Origin: Galbibacter pacificus
GTDB lineage: Bacteria; Bacteroidota; Bacteroidia; Flavobacteriales; Flavobacteriaceae
DNA: 64,000 bases
Assembly: GCF_029603165.1 (NCBI RefSeq)
Contig: NZ_JAQSVC010000001.1
Location: forward strand, 806,001-870,000
Direction: 5' to 3'
This document shows, piece by piece, positions 63,400 through 64,000 of this stretch (positions within the stretch are counted from its first letter, which is position 1; each line of letters opens with the position of its first letter). A program made the translations under genes and the position numbers. The notes under the pieces are model-generated. The model worked only from the letters and a program-made list of their open reading frames with translations. It had not been told where the DNA came from and made no database searches.

Positions 63400-63738
63400 T
63401 TATTTCAATGATTCTTTGCCTTTTTCTCTCGTTCTAATGCGATAGGCTTCTTCTACAGGAGATACAAATATTTTTCCGTCGCCAACATTTCCTGAATATG
63501 CCGACTTAAGGATAGCTTCAATCGTGCGTTCTTCAAATTCATCAGAAACAATGATTGATAAATAGCGTCTTTGGATGTCTGCGGTACTGTAACTCACGCC
63601 ACGATATACATGGCCTTTTTTCTCGTTACCTACTCCCGTAACATCCCAGTAACTAAAAAAGTTTACTTCTACTTGATGCAATGCGTCCCGCACGTCATCA
63701 AATTTTGATTTACGAATAATGGCTTCAATTTTTTTCAT
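63400..63738 (-). CDS. glnK: PII nitrogen regulator (GlnB/GlnK)
   Basis: 112 residues. The T-loop (about 37-55) has Tyr50 in the position of the uridylylated Tyr, and the C-terminal GDGKIFVSPVEEAYRIRT matches the ATP/2-oxoglutarate-binding B and C loops. The N-terminal SYWDVTGVGNEKKG differs from the enterobacterial form as is common in Bacteroidetes. Linked to amt it should block the transporter when nitrogen is plentiful. First gene of the glnK-amt-porin set. The 63,739-64,000 stretch upstream holds a TAGTTTTA near -7 (63,766-63,759) and no gene. Confidence 0.95.
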   Translation of the reverse strand: MKKIEAIIRKSKFDDVRDALHQVEVNFFSYWDVTGVGNEKKGHVYRGVSYSTADIQRRYLSIIVSDEFEERTIEAILKSAYSGNVGDGKIFVSPVEEAYRIRTREKGKESLK

Positions 63739-64000
63739 ATTTAAATGATTTGTTTGCCTAAAACTATATTAAAAAATTGTTAACATAAAAAAAAATGGGG
63801 GTATATCCGTAATTTTTATTGAATTATTAAATTAACCCCCCTAAAAATTATGGGTAAGTATAATAAAAGGAATTATTTTAAATTTTTTCTTCTGAAGTTT
63901 TTTAGTTTTTGATAAAAAAGAAAGAGGAAGGCTTTTTTAATTTCATGGAAATCCGGCAAAATAGTGCACAGGTATGCACAACATTTTATATGAAGAAAAT

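Noticed and set aside
1-64000. CRISPR arrays, rRNA genes or IS transposases
   Set aside because: No regularly spaced short repeats, no rRNA-like stretches and no transposase frames were seen.

Overview
The window looks like a chromosome segment of a marine-type Bacteroidetes, most likely a Flavobacteriaceae member. The signs are promoters of the TAnnTTTG type, Bacteroidetes-only families (TraE-TraN, BfmA/BtgA, RteC, DUF3570/DUF4266, DUF1543), a B12 mutase of the fused IcmF type, and many lipoproteins with short lipoboxes.

Positions 1 to about 45,258 are the right-hand part of an integrative conjugative element (ICE) of the CTnDOT-like kind. Its tyrosine integrase (43,777-45,030) sits next to a tRNA-Pro(TGG) gene (45,259-45,332) whose 3' end faces the element. 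The left end lies outside the window. Layout: (i) 1-2,936, an operon for a thioredoxin, ApbE flavin transferase, DUF4266 lipoprotein and DUF3570 outer-membrane protein; (ii) 3,085-12,882, a two-component system with metal/redox targets: DUF2231 membrane protein, rubrerythrin lipoprotein, a CzcA-type RND pump fused to its own TolC-like channel, adaptor and VIT1-type transporter. Three copies of one direct-repeat operator, each a constant distance from a -7 box, tie these together; (iii) 12,964-15,796, RteC, a small HTH protein, a replication-type protein and a DnaC-like ATPase; (iv) 15,879-18,419, an ArsR-controlled mercury operon, then a methyltransferase; (v) 20,023-27,490, a lytic amidase and traE-F-G-I-J-K-M-N; (vi) 27,496-33,586, an AT-rich defence island with AbiE toxin-antitoxin and a four-gene operon SIR2, HerA, KTSC, PD-(D/E)XK nuclease; (vii) 33,587-36,600, mobilisation genes; (viii) 36,601-43,776, small ICE housekeeping genes, a MarR/DapB-like cassette and unusual structured non-coding repeats.

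The two most notable signals are as follows. First, four copies (A-D) of a roughly 200-nt element at 38,648-39,084 and 41,428-41,860 keep a long terminal stem although its sequence changes. The G-T wobbles only work on the + strand, so this looks like a structured RNA transcribed against the neighbouring genes. The copies form two tandem pairs that flank the MarR/DapB cargo. Second, the SIR2-HerA operon carries two extra tightly packed genes (KTSC and a PD-(D/E)XK nuclease), which may be an extended form of the SIR2-HerA anti-phage system.

From 45,333 onward the genes look like chromosomal backbone: PQQ-type sugar dehydrogenase, MFS transporters, IcmF, a double ABC ATPase, an Lrp regulator, DUF1543, an esterase-like protein, a methyltransferase, DUF1684, a PAS protein, and a PII-Amt-porin nitrogen cluster ending in a strong terminator. 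One MFS gene (57,367-58,596) has what appears to be a leader-peptide plus terminator attenuator in front of it.

All calls rest on reading the sequence by eye; no database search was run.
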